A DNA stretch of 64,000 nucleotides from Burkholderiales bacterium C2 (GCA_005503085.1 SCOI01000006.1:186001-250000); one strand, 5' to 3'; positions 18,601 through 27,565 are shown, counted from the first letter of the stretch. The notes: a model not told the origin generated them from the letters alone. A program made the numbers and translations.

Positions 18601-18746
18601 TCAAGGACGGCGCGCAGCGCGAGGCTGTTCATGTGGCGCGGCTGCTGGAGCGGCTGATGCAGCCCCCCGCATCTGCGGGGGATGCCGGCCATGATTCAGG
18701 TGACAGCAGGGCCGATTCCGTCGCTTCAGGGCCCACCACGCCTTGA
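15693..18746 (+). CDS. FAD- and Fe-S-dependent 2-hydroxyacid dehydrogenase, YdiJ type
   Basis: The 1017 residues match the length and layout of E. coli YdiJ, a D-2-hydroxyglutarate dehydrogenase. A PCMH-type FAD domain comes first (PVLPRGGGTSQCGQTTGATL near residues 66-85; LGGMAGNNSCGSRSIAYGNM), then an FAD-oxidase C-terminal domain ending in GLFNPGKIIDPP. An iron-sulfur module follows (Cys residues at about 583-600; CVGCKGCKRDCP near 645), then two CCG domains (HCCGRTY near 793; SCCGMAGSFGYE near 922). It passes electrons from a D-2-hydroxyacid to the quinone pool or another acceptor. Glycolate or lactate oxidation are alternatives. Translation is coupled to the GntR gene. Confidence 0.88.
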   Translation: MSGDVLLMEQRLRRETEGEVKFDAGSRGRYATDASIYQIMPLGVFVPRTERDIATAIAIAGELKIPVLPRGGGTSQCGQTTGATLVIDNSKHFRRVLSVDVEQRRATVEPGLVLDHLNAQLKPHGLWYPVDVSTSAQATLGGMAGNNSCGSRSIAYGNMVHNVVGASAWLSDGSLVDFGPVSGLAAGRAAGIAEFVRGLALSHRAELAEHWPKVLRRVGGYNLDIFDNQNERPYTADGSVNLAHLLIGSEGTLAYTRSLSLQLAELPRAKVLGVVNFESFHAAMDAAQHIVKLGPSAVELVDRTMIELSLANPAFRPTIETALIGRPAAILLVEFSGPEKPPLLRQLAELVELMGELRLPGTVVEMADEAPQKNLWEVRKAGLNIMMSLKGDGKPVSFIEDCAVPLQHLAEYTDALTEVFAKYGSRGTWYAHASVGTLHVRPILDMRRDGALKMRAMAEEASALVRKFKGAYSGEHGDGLCRGEWIEWQFGPKLNEAFRAIKNHLDPAGLFNPGKIIDPPKMDEGALFRFPPASAPKPYRTIALRPALDWSAWNVQNDPVTEATTAPGGGGDSTGGLAKAVEMCNNNGHCRKFDAGTMCPSYRVTRDEQHLTRGRANTLRLALSGQLGEGAFTGEAMAETMALCVGCKGCKRDCPTGVDMARMKIEFLSHYKARHGRTLKDRLVAALPDYAAWGARAPWLFNLRLPGLTEKLLGFSAKRSLPRWRRDTFWRAPDEGLFSSLEATLAAGEKAAVLFVDTFNGSFESENALAAARVLKAAGYTLHQVSKDGGQHCCGRTYLASGQVDEAKARAGALITALLPLASAGIPVVGLEPSCLLTLRDEALVMGLGEPAQVVGAEALMFEEFIAREARAGRFDLKFKPAEAPILLHGHCHQKAFGAVTPILEVLRLIPGASPELIESSCCGMAGSFGYEARHYEVSMQMAELNLLPAIRARPEAIVVADGTSCRHQIKDGAQREAVHVARLLERLMQPPASAGDAGHDSGDSRADSVASGPTTP

Positions 18747-18854
18747 CGCCCGGCGGCATTGCTTTAGATTGCGGCGGCGCACCTCCGTCTTTCGGTCCCG
18801 GTCGTGCGGTCTCCTCTCCCGGGTCCTGTTCTCGATAGACATGAAGGAATAAAC

Positions 18855-19544
18855 ATGAAATTGCTGCTCTCCGCCGCCGCGCTGGGTCTCGCGCTGGGCG
18901 CCTCCTCGGCCTCGGCCCTGGTCGTGCAAGACAACGGCGCCTACACGCTGAGCTACGACGAAACCACCTCGCTGGGCTATCTGGCGTCTTCGTTCAGCAG
19001 CTCCGATGGCACGTATGGCTTCAGCTGGAATCTGAACACCGGCATCCAGGCCATCAGCACCGGTGGGTCGACGGTCAATGCCTTCAGTCTTCCCGACTTT
19101 GTACTCAGCGCGAATTCCGGCTATGTGCTGGGTGGCAATGTCAGCGCCTTCCTCGGCAATCTGGTATTCAACCAGCTGGGAGCTGGTGCCAGCACCGGGG
19201 TGACGGTCAGTGCCTTGATCTCGGTCGACGGCGGAGCGCCGATTGCCTTTGGCGGGCCTCTGGACCAGGTGATCAGTGGTGCAAGCGGTGAGTTCACGAC
19301 GGGCTACTACACGGTCGAAACCAGCCAGGCTTTCGGCAATTTCAGCAGCCTCAGCGTCAGCGATGTGACGCTGACCTTGTCGGCCGAGGGCGGCAGCTTT
19401 GCCACCATCTTGAGCCAGCCTCAGAACAAGCTGGAAGTCAGCTTCCAGGTCACTGCCGTGCCTGAGCCCGAAACCTATGCGATGCTGCTGTCGGGCCTGG
19501 CTGCGCTGGCCTGGGTGGCGCGCCGCCGCCGTCGTTGCGACTGA
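18855..19544 (+). CDS. PEP-CTERM sorted exported protein
   Basis: A signal peptide (MKLLLSAAALGLALGASSASA) opens this 229-residue protein, and a classic sorting tail closes it: VPEPETY, a hydrophobic span, then RRRRRC. The middle is Ser/Gly/Thr-rich and low in charge with no recognised domain. Such proteins are cut by an exosortase (XrtA/EpsH type) and go to the surface or exopolysaccharide matrix. No exosortase is in the window. The start at 18855 follows AAGGAAT. The gene stands alone with its own terminator. Confidence 0.88.
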   Translation: MKLLLSAAALGLALGASSASALVVQDNGAYTLSYDETTSLGYLASSFSSSDGTYGFSWNLNTGIQAISTGGSTVNAFSLPDFVLSANSGYVLGGNVSAFLGNLVFNQLGAGASTGVTVSALISVDGGAPIAFGGPLDQVISGASGEFTTGYYTVETSQAFGNFSSLSVSDVTLTLSAEGGSFATILSQPQNKLEVSFQVTAVPEPETYAMLLSGLAALAWVARRRRRCD

Positions 19545-19582
19545 AGCGTTGACCCCAGGGGCGTGTGCGTCACGCCCGAGCA

Positions 19583-19603
19583 AGAGGCCCCGTCGGGGCC
19601 TCT
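19583..19603. terminator. Hairpin terminator between convergent genes
   Basis: AGAGGCCCC-GTC-GGGGCCTCT is a perfect 9-base-pair stem followed by TTT on the plus strand. It ends the PEP-CTERM transcript and sits just past the stop of the convergent GH13 gene, so it may serve both. Confidence 0.85.
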
Positions 19604-19609
19604 TTTCAT

Positions 19610-21475
19610 TCAGGGTTGCAGATCGAGCAGCAGGGCCGAGCGGGCCGGCACGCGTAGCGAGCCCCCGAGTGCATGGCGCGCGCCGGTCAGCGGATCGTGG
19701 CCCCAGGTGCTGGAACCCAGCACCTCGCCAAAGCGCCGCGTGTCCAATTGGGTCTCGCTGCCGTTCTTGTTCAGCACCAGCATCACGGTTTGCGTGCCCA
19801 GCTGGCGAAACAGCACATAGCAACCCTGCTCGGGCGTGTAGTGAATCAGCCGCCCGGCATGCACGGCTGGCGAGCCCTTGCGCCAGTTCAGCAAGCGACG
19901 CAGCCAGTCCTGCGCCTCACGCTGCTGAGCGCTGAGTCCCTGGCCGCTGAAGCCGCTGACGCTGTCGCCCGCCCAGCCGCCGGGGAAGTCGGCCCGCACC
20001 ACGCCGTCGTCACGCTGCTTCGGGCTTTGCAGCAGCAGCTCGCTGCCGTAGAAGAACTGCGGGATGCGCCGCGTCACGGCCAGATAGGCCCAGGCCATCT
20101 TGGTCAGCGCCAGCTCGCCGTTAAGCAACGAATGCAGGCGCGGCGTGTCGTGGTTGCCCTCGAACATCACCAGATTCGCCGGGTCCGGGTAGACGAAGTC
20201 ATGGGCCAGGGCCTCGTAGAGCTTGATCAGCCCGCCGCCCTGATCTTCGGGTTCGCTGAGGCCGGCCAGCAGCGCGCCATGCAGCGGGAAGTCCATCATG
20301 CTGGGCGTCTGCGAGACATAGCCGTCGTGGTTTTTCTTGCCGCGCTGCCAGTAGGACACGATGGCCGGGTGCGGGCTCCACTCCTCGCCGACGATATTGA
20401 GCCGGGGGTATTCGCGCATCAGCCGGGCTGACCAGGCGGCCAGGAAGTCCTTGTCGGAATAGCTGTAGGTGTCGGTGCGGATGCCGCTGAGCCCGGCGGA
20501 CTCGATCCACCACACGCTCATCTGGGTCAGGTAGCTGGCCAGCAGCGGATGGCGCTGGTTCAGGTCGGGCATGGTCGTGGTGAACCAGCCGTCGGTGAAG
20601 CGCTTGCGGTCGCTGGCGGCGGCGTAGGGGTCGAGCAGGCTGATGCGGGCGTGATGGGTCTCGGTATAGGCCGGCCATTGGTTGAGCCAGTCGGGGTCGG
20701 GCAGGTCGCGCATCCACCAGTGCTGGCCACCGATGTGGTTGAGCACGATGTCCTGGATCACGCCCAGGCCCTTGGCGCGAGCCTCGGCGACCAGGGCGCG
20801 GTAGTCCGCATTGCTGCCGAAGCGCGGGTCGACCTGGTAGAAGTCGGTCGCGGCATAGCCGTGATAGCTGTAGGCGGCGCTGTTGTTCTCGCTCAGCGGG
20901 GTCGGCCAGAGCTGGGTGAAGCCCATGCCGGCGATGTAGTCCAGATGCTGGCGCAAGCCCTTCAGGTCACCGCCATGCCGGCCGCCCGGTGATGCGCGGT
21001 CAAGCCCCTCCCGCATCCCCGCGCGGGCCGTCAGCCCAGGGTCGCCCTGGGCAAAGCGGTCCGGCACCACCAGATAGATCGCGTCCTTGGGCCCGAAGCC
21101 CTGGCGCTGGGCCGAGCCGGGCTCGCGGGCCTGCAGCAGATAGCGCTGCGTCAGCACGGGCTGGCCCTGGGCGTTGTCGAAGTGCAGTTCGAGCTCGCCG
21201 GCCCGGGCGGCCGCGTCCAGTTGCAGGTCCAGGAACAGGTAGTTGGGGCTGCTGACCCGATGGACCTTGCGCAGGCTGACGCCGGCATAGGGCTGCAGTC
21301 TGGGGCTCAGCTCGGCGATGCGCTCGCCATGCACCAGCAGCTGCAGGCCGGGTTCGGCCATGCCTACCCACCAGGACGGCGGCTCGATGCGGGAGAGGGT
21401 GTGAGCGAGGGCTGTGTTCATCAGAAAGCTGGCGCCGAGGGCGAGCGCGGCCAGAGTGCTTGCGAGGATGTTCAT
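19610..21475 (-). CDS. Secreted GH13 enzyme, neopullulanase/cyclomaltodextrinase type
   Basis: The 621-residue product has a signal peptide (to about residue 24), a cyclomaltodextrinase-type N-terminal beta domain (about 28-120), the GH13 barrel (about 130-540) and a C-terminal beta domain. The catalytic triad is visible as Asp335 (GIRTDTYSY), Glu364 (NIVGEEW) and Asp443 (FEGNHDTPR). SusA-like periplasmic enzymes share this architecture. It should hydrolyse maltodextrins or cyclodextrins in the periplasm. Its ATG overlaps the stop of the upstream alpha-amylase gene by 4 bases, so the two form an operon. Confidence 0.9.
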   Translation of the reverse strand: MNILASTLAALALGASFLMNTALAHTLSRIEPPSWWVGMAEPGLQLLVHGERIAELSPRLQPYAGVSLRKVHRVSSPNYLFLDLQLDAAARAGELELHFDNAQGQPVLTQRYLLQAREPGSAQRQGFGPKDAIYLVVPDRFAQGDPGLTARAGMREGLDRASPGGRHGGDLKGLRQHLDYIAGMGFTQLWPTPLSENNSAAYSYHGYAATDFYQVDPRFGSNADYRALVAEARAKGLGVIQDIVLNHIGGQHWWMRDLPDPDWLNQWPAYTETHHARISLLDPYAAASDRKRFTDGWFTTTMPDLNQRHPLLASYLTQMSVWWIESAGLSGIRTDTYSYSDKDFLAAWSARLMREYPRLNIVGEEWSPHPAIVSYWQRGKKNHDGYVSQTPSMMDFPLHGALLAGLSEPEDQGGGLIKLYEALAHDFVYPDPANLVMFEGNHDTPRLHSLLNGELALTKMAWAYLAVTRRIPQFFYGSELLLQSPKQRDDGVVRADFPGGWAGDSVSGFSGQGLSAQQREAQDWLRRLLNWRKGSPAVHAGRLIHYTPEQGCYVLFRQLGTQTVMLVLNKNGSETQLDTRRFGEVLGSSTWGHDPLTGARHALGGSLRVPARSALLLDLQP

Positions 21476-23022
21476 GGCTTGATGCGGTAGACGGCGACCG
21501 ATCGGGCCGGGATGGACGGCCGGCCCTGCGCATCGGCGCGCAGCCGCGTCTGTCCGCGAGGATAAACGGCCTGCAGCCTGGCCCGGGCTGGCAGGGTCAT
21601 GTGCGGCGTCGGCGCGGCCTGCGCGCCGTAGTTGATCACGACCAGGGTCTGCTCTCGCCCCAGCCGGCGCCGGAAGCTCAAGACCTGACCCTCGACCCGG
21701 GCGGCCTCGTAGCTGCCGCGGGCGATGGCGGGCAGGGTGTTGCGCAGCCTCAGCATGGCTTTGTAGAAATTCAGCAGGGAGTCGGGGTCGGCAGCCTGGG
21801 CGGCGGCGTTGTGGCTGGCGGCATTCGGTGAGGTTTGTCGATAGGGCTCAGCGCGGCTGAAGCCGCCATCGCTGCGCCAGCTCATCGGGCCGCGCAGCGG
21901 TTCGTCGCCGGGCAGGCCGGGGATGCCGGCCATGCCGATCTCCTCGCCGTAGTAGATGAAGGGGGTGCCGGGCATCAGCAGATAGCTGGCGGCGGCCAGC
22001 TTGTAGGCGGTCTCGTCGCCGGCCAACTGATCCCAGATGCGCGCGCCGGCGAAGATGTCGTGGTTGGCCAGCATGGTCGCCATGGTCGGTGGCGCCGTCC
22101 TGAAATAGTCGGCCACGGCCTGGATCGCCGCCGGCTCGCCGCGCGCGGCCTTGATGATCTGATGCTCCAGGCCGAAGGCGAAGGCGCTGCCGCAGATGGC
22201 CGGGTCGGCATAGACCTGCGGATTGGCGGTGGCCTCGCAGACGACGTGGCGCTGGCGATAGCTCTTGATCAGGGTCTGCAAGGCCTTGGTCAGGCGCCGG
22301 CTCTCGGGCTGGTCGTTCCATTCGACGGCGTCGGTCTCGACCAGATGCGGCACAGCATCGAGCCGGAAACCGTCCAGGCCGCGATTGAGCCAGAAACGCA
22401 GGCTGTTCAGGTGGTAGTCCCAGACCTGGGGATTGTTCAGATTGAAGTCCGGCATCGCGGGGCCGAAGGTGGCGAAATAGCTGCCGGTCGGCGTCGCGGT
22501 CCAGGGGTTCTGGCCCCAGATGTCCCAGCCGCTCGGGCTTTCTTGCCGCCAGACAAACCAGTCGCGGTAGGGGCTGGCCGGCTTGTGCAGGGCCTGCTGG
22601 AACAGCGGGTGGGCGGCGGCGCTGTGGTTGATCACATAGTCGATGATGACGCCGATGCCGCGCCGATGCGCTTGACGGAGGAACTCATCGAAATCGGCCA
22701 GGCTGCCGTACTGCGGCTCCAGCGCGCGGAAATCGGTCGTCGCATAACCATGGTCGCGGTCGGCGCTGGCGGTGATGGGCATCAGCCAGATGCCTTTGAT
22801 GCCCAGGTCCTGCAGATAGTCCAGCCGCGCCGTCAGGCCACGCAGATCGCCGATGCCGTCGCCATCGCTGTCCTGGTAGCCGCGCACAAAGATCTCGATG
22901 AAGGCGCCATGCTGCCAGCCGGGTGCCAGGCGGCTGCCCGGGTCGCGGGCCGGCACTGGGCCGAGATCGGCGGCGGCTGCGCTGCCGGCCATCGCAGCGG
23001 CCAGGATGAGGGTTTTGATCAT
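21472..23022 (-). CDS. Secreted alpha-amylase family protein (GH13)
   Basis: The 516-residue protein has a signal peptide (MIKTLILAAAMAGSAAA) and a GH13 barrel. Catalytic residues are Asp222 (GFRLDAV), Glu263 (VCEATAN) and Asp322 (LANHDIF). DSDGDGIGDL at 51-60 is the family's calcium-binding loop, and QYGSLADFDEFL is typical of the oligo-1,6-glucosidase/trehalose synthase branch, so it could act on short alpha-glucans rather than raw starch. It is first gene of the two-gene unit and divergent from the pullulanase. Confidence 0.88.
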   Translation of the reverse strand: MIKTLILAAAMAGSAAAADLGPVPARDPGSRLAPGWQHGAFIEIFVRGYQDSDGDGIGDLRGLTARLDYLQDLGIKGIWLMPITASADRDHGYATTDFRALEPQYGSLADFDEFLRQAHRRGIGVIIDYVINHSAAAHPLFQQALHKPASPYRDWFVWRQESPSGWDIWGQNPWTATPTGSYFATFGPAMPDFNLNNPQVWDYHLNSLRFWLNRGLDGFRLDAVPHLVETDAVEWNDQPESRRLTKALQTLIKSYRQRHVVCEATANPQVYADPAICGSAFAFGLEHQIIKAARGEPAAIQAVADYFRTAPPTMATMLANHDIFAGARIWDQLAGDETAYKLAAASYLLMPGTPFIYYGEEIGMAGIPGLPGDEPLRGPMSWRSDGGFSRAEPYRQTSPNAASHNAAAQAADPDSLLNFYKAMLRLRNTLPAIARGSYEAARVEGQVLSFRRRLGREQTLVVINYGAQAAPTPHMTLPARARLQAVYPRGQTRLRADAQGRPSIPARSVAVYRIKP

Positions 23023-23178
23023 TGTCTCGATGATGTAGCTAAATTACTTGTCTAGCGATTTGGTTTGGCGGCAGCATAGGTGAAACATCGATGGATTGGA
23101 AGTTGTTGGTGAAAGTCGCTAGTGGGTTGTTGATGTAGTTTTGCTACTATTTTGAAAATGAAACAACAGGGGCAAGCC
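23023..23178. promoter_or_regulatory. Divergent control region of the starch-degradation genes
   Basis: This A+T-richer stretch separates the two transcription units. TGATGTAG occurs at 23031-23038 and 23131-23138, exactly 100 bases apart. An inverted pair CTAGCGA (23052-23058) and TCGCTAG (23116-23122) spans the middle. TACTAT at 23145-23150 could be a -10 element for the pullulanase. These are candidate operator halves; no known MalT- or LacI-type consensus is visible. Confidence 0.4.
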
Positions 23179-25923
23179 ATGGCCGCAGGCGGTATCGGGA
23201 TGTGGGCGGGGATGCTGGCCTTGCTGGCCGGGGCCGCGCAGGCGGCCGACGACAGCGCCGAGTTGCGCGCGGCCTGTGATGCGCCGGGCTTCGAGCAACT
23301 GCTTGCTGAGGCGCCGGCCATGGATGCGCGCGGCCATTGGCTGAACCGGCGCCTGCTGCTGTGGCCGGCGCTGACGGCCAGCGGGCGCTTCAAGCTCTAT
23401 CACGCGGCCGCCGGGCGGCTGGACGCAAGAGCCGGCCACCAGGTCAGCGGTTTCGATGGCGTGGTGCCGCTGACGCCGCGCTCGGCAGCCCTGCCGCCGG
23501 CGCTGGTCGGACGCTTCGGCCATCTGGGGCCGGGGCTGCTGCTGGCTGTGCCCGAGTCTGCGGTGGCGCGCCTGCCGGAGCTGCTGCGCGGCCAGATGCT
23601 GCTGGTTCAGGAGGACGAGCGGGGTCAGGTCTTGCAGGCGACCGGCCTGCAGGCCGCCGCGGCGTTGGACGATCTCTATGCCAGGGCCGAGTCCGTGCCG
23701 GATCTCGGGGTGAGCGTCGTCGCCGGCCGCCGCACCGGCTTCAAGCTCTGGGCGCCGACGGCCCGCGCCGTGCATCTCTGCCATTACGCCGGCGCCGCGG
23801 CGGCGGCGCAGCAGGCCCTGCCGATGCGGCGCGATGCCGCCACCGGCATCTGGTCGCTAAGCCTGCCCGCCGATCTGAGCGGCGGCTACTACAGCTATCT
23901 GGTCGAGACCCATGTGCGCGGCGTCGGCCGGCTGCGCAACCGGGTCACCGATCCCTATTCGCTCAGCCTGAGCGCCGACTCGCACCGCAGCTATATCGCC
24001 GATCTGGCCGCGCCGGCCTTGAAGCCGCCGGGCTGGGATGCGCTGCAGCTGCCGGATCGCGTCAAGCGCAATACCGAGATGGTGATCTATGAGCTGCATG
24101 TGCGCGACTTCTCGATCAATGACGCCTCGGTGCCCGAAGCCCAGCGCGGCAAGTACCAGGCTTTCACCGTTGCCGGTTCGCTGGGCATGCAGCATCTGCG
24201 CGCGCTCAGCGAGGCCGGCCTGACCGATGTGCATCTGCTGCCGGTGTTCGATATCGCGACGATTCCCGAGACCGGCTGCGCCGTGCCCCAGGTGCCGGCG
24301 GCGGCGCCGGACAGCGAGGCCCAGCAGGCGGCGGTGATGGCGCTGGCCGAGCGCGACTGCTTCAACTGGGGTTACGACCCCTTGCACTACAACGCCCCCG
24401 AAGGCAGCTATGCCAGCGATGCGATGGACGGCGCGCGCCGCATCGTCGAGCTGCGCCAGATGGTGCAGGCGCTGAGCCGGGCCGGCCTGCGGGTCGGCAT
24501 GGACGTGGTCTACAACCACACGGCCGCCGCCGGCCAGCATCAGAAATCGGTGCTGGACCGCATCGTGCCCGGCTACTACCAGCGCTACGACGCCCAGGGC
24601 CAGGTGGAGCGCTCGACCTGCTGCGACAACACCGCCACCGAGCACCGCATGATGGGCAAGCTGATGGAGGACTCGGTGCTGCTGTGGGCGCGCGAGTACA
24701 AAATGGCCTCGTTCCGCTTCGATCTGATGGGCCATCAGCCGCGCGCCGCGATGGAGCGGCTGCAGGCCCGGCTGCGGCGCGAGCTGGGCCGGCCGGTGCA
24801 GCTGATCGGCGAGGGCTGGAACTTCGGCGAGGTGGCCGATGGCCGGCGCTTTGTCCAGGCCTCGCAGCTGTCGCTCAACGGCAGCGGCATCGCCACCTTC
24901 AGTGACCGGGCGCGCGACGCGCTGCGCGGTGGTGGCGCGGCCGACGGCGGCGAGGACCTGATACGCCGCCAGGGCTGGCTCAACGGCCTGCACCATGAAC
25001 CGAACGCGCTGGGCGGCGCGGCCACGCGGGAGGATTTGCTGCGCGCTGCCGACCTGGTGCGGGTCGGCCTGGCCGGTTCGCTGCGCGGCTATCAGCTGCA
25101 GACCTTTGGCGGCGAGCGCCGGCGCCTGGCGCAGATCGACTACGCCGGCCAGCCGGCCGGCTATGCCTCGGCGCCGGGCGAGGTGGTCAACTATGCCGAC
25201 AACCATGACAACCAGACCCTGTTCGACATCAATGCGCTGAAGCTGCCGCAGCAGACCTCGCGCGAGGACCGGGCCCGCGTGCAGCTGCTGGGCATGGCCG
25301 TCACCGCCTTCAGTCAGGGCGTGCCTTACTTCCATGCCGGCATCGAGACCCTGCGTTCCAAGTCGCTGGACCGCAACAGCTACGACTCGGGCGACTGGTT
25401 CAACCGCCTGGACTGGTCGCTGAGCGACAACTATTTCGGCACCGGACTGCCGCCCAAGGCCGACAACGGCGCGAACTACGCGCTGCTGCGCCCGGTGCTG
25501 GGCAACCCGCTGATCAAGCCCGAGCCGGCCCAGATCCGCTGGACCCGCGATGCCTTCCTGGACCTGCTGCGCATCCGCGCCAGCTCCAGCCTGTTCCGCC
25601 TGGCCACGGCGGCGGCGGTGCAGCAACGGCTGCATTTCCACAACACCGGGCCGCAGCAGAACCCGCTGTTGCTGGTGGGTGAGCTGGACGGCCGCGGCCT
25701 GGCCGGCGCCGGCTTCGAGCGGCTGATCTATTTCGTCAACACCGGCAGCACCGCTCAGACCCTGAGCCTGCCGGATGCGCGCGGTCTGGCCTACCGCCTG
25801 CATCCGGTGCATCTGGCACCGCAGGCCGCCGACACGAGGCCGGCCAAGCAAGCTGGCTTCGAGCCGGAAACCGGGCGCTTCACGGTGCCGGCGCGCACCG
25901 CCCTGGTCTATGTGCTGAATTGA
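23179..25923 (+). CDS. pulA: Secreted pullulanase-type alpha-1,6-glucosidase
   Basis: The protein has 914 residues from the preferred start at 23179, which follows AGGGG and opens a clean signal peptide ([22 protein letters not shown]). In-frame ATG 23158 and TTG 23152 are alternatives without a ribosome-binding site. A CBM48-like module ([15 protein letters not shown], about residues 185-280) precedes the GH13 barrel with [21 protein letters not shown], Asp515 (FRFDLMGH), Glu545 (IGEGWNF) and Asp677 (YADNHDNQ). It cuts alpha-1,6 branches of pullulan, starch or glycogen. It is shorter than Klebsiella PulA and lacks a lipobox. Confidence 0.9.
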   Translation: MAAGGIGMWAGMLALLAGAAQAADDSAELRAACDAPGFEQLLAEAPAMDARGHWLNRRLLLWPALTASGRFKLYHAAAGRLDARAGHQVSGFDGVVPLTPRSAALPPALVGRFGHLGPGLLLAVPESAVARLPELLRGQMLLVQEDERGQVLQATGLQAAAALDDLYARAESVPDLGVSVVAGRRTGFKLWAPTARAVHLCHYAGAAAAAQQALPMRRDAATGIWSLSLPADLSGGYYSYLVETHVRGVGRLRNRVTDPYSLSLSADSHRSYIADLAAPALKPPGWDALQLPDRVKRNTEMVIYELHVRDFSINDASVPEAQRGKYQAFTVAGSLGMQHLRALSEAGLTDVHLLPVFDIATIPETGCAVPQVPAAAPDSEAQQAAVMALAERDCFNWGYDPLHYNAPEGSYASDAMDGARRIVELRQMVQALSRAGLRVGMDVVYNHTAAAGQHQKSVLDRIVPGYYQRYDAQGQVERSTCCDNTATEHRMMGKLMEDSVLLWAREYKMASFRFDLMGHQPRAAMERLQARLRRELGRPVQLIGEGWNFGEVADGRRFVQASQLSLNGSGIATFSDRARDALRGGGAADGGEDLIRRQGWLNGLHHEPNALGGAATREDLLRAADLVRVGLAGSLRGYQLQTFGGERRRLAQIDYAGQPAGYASAPGEVVNYADNHDNQTLFDINALKLPQQTSREDRARVQLLGMAVTAFSQGVPYFHAGIETLRSKSLDRNSYDSGDWFNRLDWSLSDNYFGTGLPPKADNGANYALLRPVLGNPLIKPEPAQIRWTRDAFLDLLRIRASSSLFRLATAAAVQQRLHFHNTGPQQNPLLLVGELDGRGLAGAGFERLIYFVNTGSTAQTLSLPDARGLAYRLHPVHLAPQAADTRPAKQAGFEPETGRFTVPARTALVYVLN

Positions 25924-26041
25924 GGGCATCGGCACGGCTTTGCGCACTGGCGAGCCAGGGCTTTCGGTGCTAGCTTTGGAACAAGGGACGCACGGTGGTC
26001 GCAACAGGCTGGCCGGCGCCATGTTCGCAGGAGACAGCACC

Positions 26042-27205
26042 ATGAAACCCCTGGCCGTTCTCTGGCTCGCACTCGGGTTTGCTGCACTGACCGGTTGTGC
26101 CAGCGCGCCGCCCGCGCCGCAGCCGCAGCGCCTGTTTGACGATGCCTTGTTCGCGCCGGCGCCTGCCTCGCTGGGCGCCGAGGCCCTGTTCAAGCTCAGC
26201 CCCGAGATGCAACGCTATCTGGACCATGAGATCGCCCAGCAGGCCCGCCGCGAAGGCAGCCGCCAGGGCCTGATCGATGCGCTCTACAACAAGAGCAAGC
26301 TGCAGCTGGAGTACGACGCCAGCATCACCCGCAGTGCCGCCGAGGCTTTCGAGGCGCGCCGCGGCAACTGCCTGTCCCTGGTGCTGATGACCTCGGCATT
26401 CGCCAAGGCGCTGGGCCTGCCGGTGCGCTACCAAAGCGTCTACGTCGAGGAGTTGTGGAGCCGCAGCGGTGATCTCTATTTCCTCAGCGGCCACATCAAT
26501 CTGAGCCTGGGCCGGCCCGTCTACGAGCGCAGCGCGCGGACCTTCGAGGCCGAGCTGCTGGTCATTGACTTCCTGCCGGCCGACCAACTGCGCGGCCAGC
26601 GCAGCCGTGTGATCGATGAGAGCACGGTGATCGCGATGTATATGAACAACCGCGCGGCCGAGCTGCTGCAGCAGGGCCGCACCGACGAGGCCTACTGGTG
26701 GGCGCGTGGCGCGATGACCCAGGATCCGCGCTTCATCGCCGCTTACAACACGCTGGGCGTGATCTACCGCCGCCATGGCCATGCCGAGCGGGCCGAGCAG
26801 GTGTTTCGCACCGTCCTGGCCGAGGAACCGGCCAATGCCCAGACCCTGTCCAATCTGATCCTGGTGCTGAAGGACAGGGGCCGGCGCGAGGAGGCCGAAC
26901 TGCTGAGCGCCAAGCTGCGCGACATCCAGCCCAATCCGCCGTTCAAGTACTTCGACGAGGGCGTGGTGGCCATGCGGGCCGGCGACTTCAAGGCCGCGAA
27001 GAAACTCTTCACCCGCGAGATCGAGCGCTCGGCCTATTTCCACGAGTTTCATTTCTGGCTGGCCCTGGCCAACTACGGCCTGGGCGAGCTCGGCGAAGCG
27101 CGCAAGCATCTGGCGCTGGCGCGCGACAACAGCGCCACCGTCAAGGACCGGCAGATGTATGCGGCCAAGCTGGAGAGCCTGCGCAATGTCAGACTGGTGC
27201 AGTAG
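26042..27205 (+). CDS. Transglutaminase-like/TPR lipoprotein
   Basis: The 387-residue product is a lipoprotein (LTGC, Cys19). Residues 80-180 form a transglutaminase/protease-like core: Cys110 in RRGNCLSLVLMTSAFAKALGLPVRY, His151 in LSGHINLSLG and Asp176 in VIDFLP make a plausible Cys-His-Asp triad. TPR-type repeats follow (about 200-380, including AYNTLGVIYRRHGHAERAEQVFR). The function is not known; envelope peptide cleavage or cross-linking is possible. The start at 26042 follows AGGAGA. It is single; the next gene is convergent, 15 bases away. Confidence 0.75.
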   Translation: MKPLAVLWLALGFAALTGCASAPPAPQPQRLFDDALFAPAPASLGAEALFKLSPEMQRYLDHEIAQQARREGSRQGLIDALYNKSKLQLEYDASITRSAAEAFEARRGNCLSLVLMTSAFAKALGLPVRYQSVYVEELWSRSGDLYFLSGHINLSLGRPVYERSARTFEAELLVIDFLPADQLRGQRSRVIDESTVIAMYMNNRAAELLQQGRTDEAYWWARGAMTQDPRFIAAYNTLGVIYRRHGHAERAEQVFRTVLAEEPANAQTLSNLILVLKDRGRREEAELLSAKLRDIQPNPPFKYFDEGVVAMRAGDFKAAKKLFTREIERSAYFHEFHFWLALANYGLGELGEARKHLALARDNSATVKDRQMYAAKLESLRNVRLVQ

Positions 27206-27220
27206 CGGCCGAGGGCGTGG

Positions 27221-27556
27221 CTACAGCGGCGCGAGGCCGTGGCGGGCCCGCGCCCGCGCACAGGCCTCGTCGCCGATGCCCATCGGTGCGCGCAGGCCGA
27301 ACTCGCGGCAGGGGCCAGGCCGCCATTCGTAGATACCGCAGCTGGCCTTGATGCCCACCGTGCCGACCAGGGCCGCGCAGCGCGGCCGGGCATGATCGGT
27401 GCCGCGCATGCGGCTGAGGCTGGAGTTGAGGTCCACCGCCAGCCCGTCGGGCACGCAGCCGCCCTCGCTTTGCAACTCTTCGCGGGCGAAATCGACCCGG
27501 AAGCTGGCGCAGCAGGCGCCGCAGGCGATGCAGGGATTGGCGGGGGGCGCAGACAT
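27221..27556 (-). CDS. YkgJ-family cysteine cluster protein
   Basis: The 111-residue protein opens with CIACGACCASFRVDF, the CxxCxxCC metal-binding motif of the YkgJ/Fe-S or zinc cluster family, and has further Cys residues in GGCVPDG, CAALVG, SCGIYEWRPGPCREF. The role of the family is not settled; metal chelation is inferred. It lies directly behind the kinase-Usp gene on the same strand, 9 bases apart, and may be co-transcribed with it. Confidence 0.8.
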   Translation of the reverse strand: MSAPPANPCIACGACCASFRVDFAREELQSEGGCVPDGLAVDLNSSLSRMRGTDHARPRCAALVGTVGIKASCGIYEWRPGPCREFGLRAPMGIGDEACARARARHGLAPL

Positions 27557-27565
27557 GGCCCGATT

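Noticed and set aside
16569-18692. A 707-codon open frame on the minus strand
   Set aside because: It lies antisense within the FAD/Fe-S dehydrogenase gene. Its translation is Gly/Gln/His-rich and has no domain. G+C-rich codons commonly leave the opposite strand open.
23152-23178. TTG or ATG start upstream of the pullulanase signal peptide
   Set aside because: ATG 23158 and TTG 23152 have no ribosome-binding site and add charged residues. ATG 23179 has AGGGG in place and gives a clean signal peptide.
23857-26193. A 778-codon minus-strand frame across the pullulanase gene
   Set aside because: The plus-strand frame carries all GH13 motifs and a signal peptide. The antisense product is low-complexity Gln/Ala/Arg.
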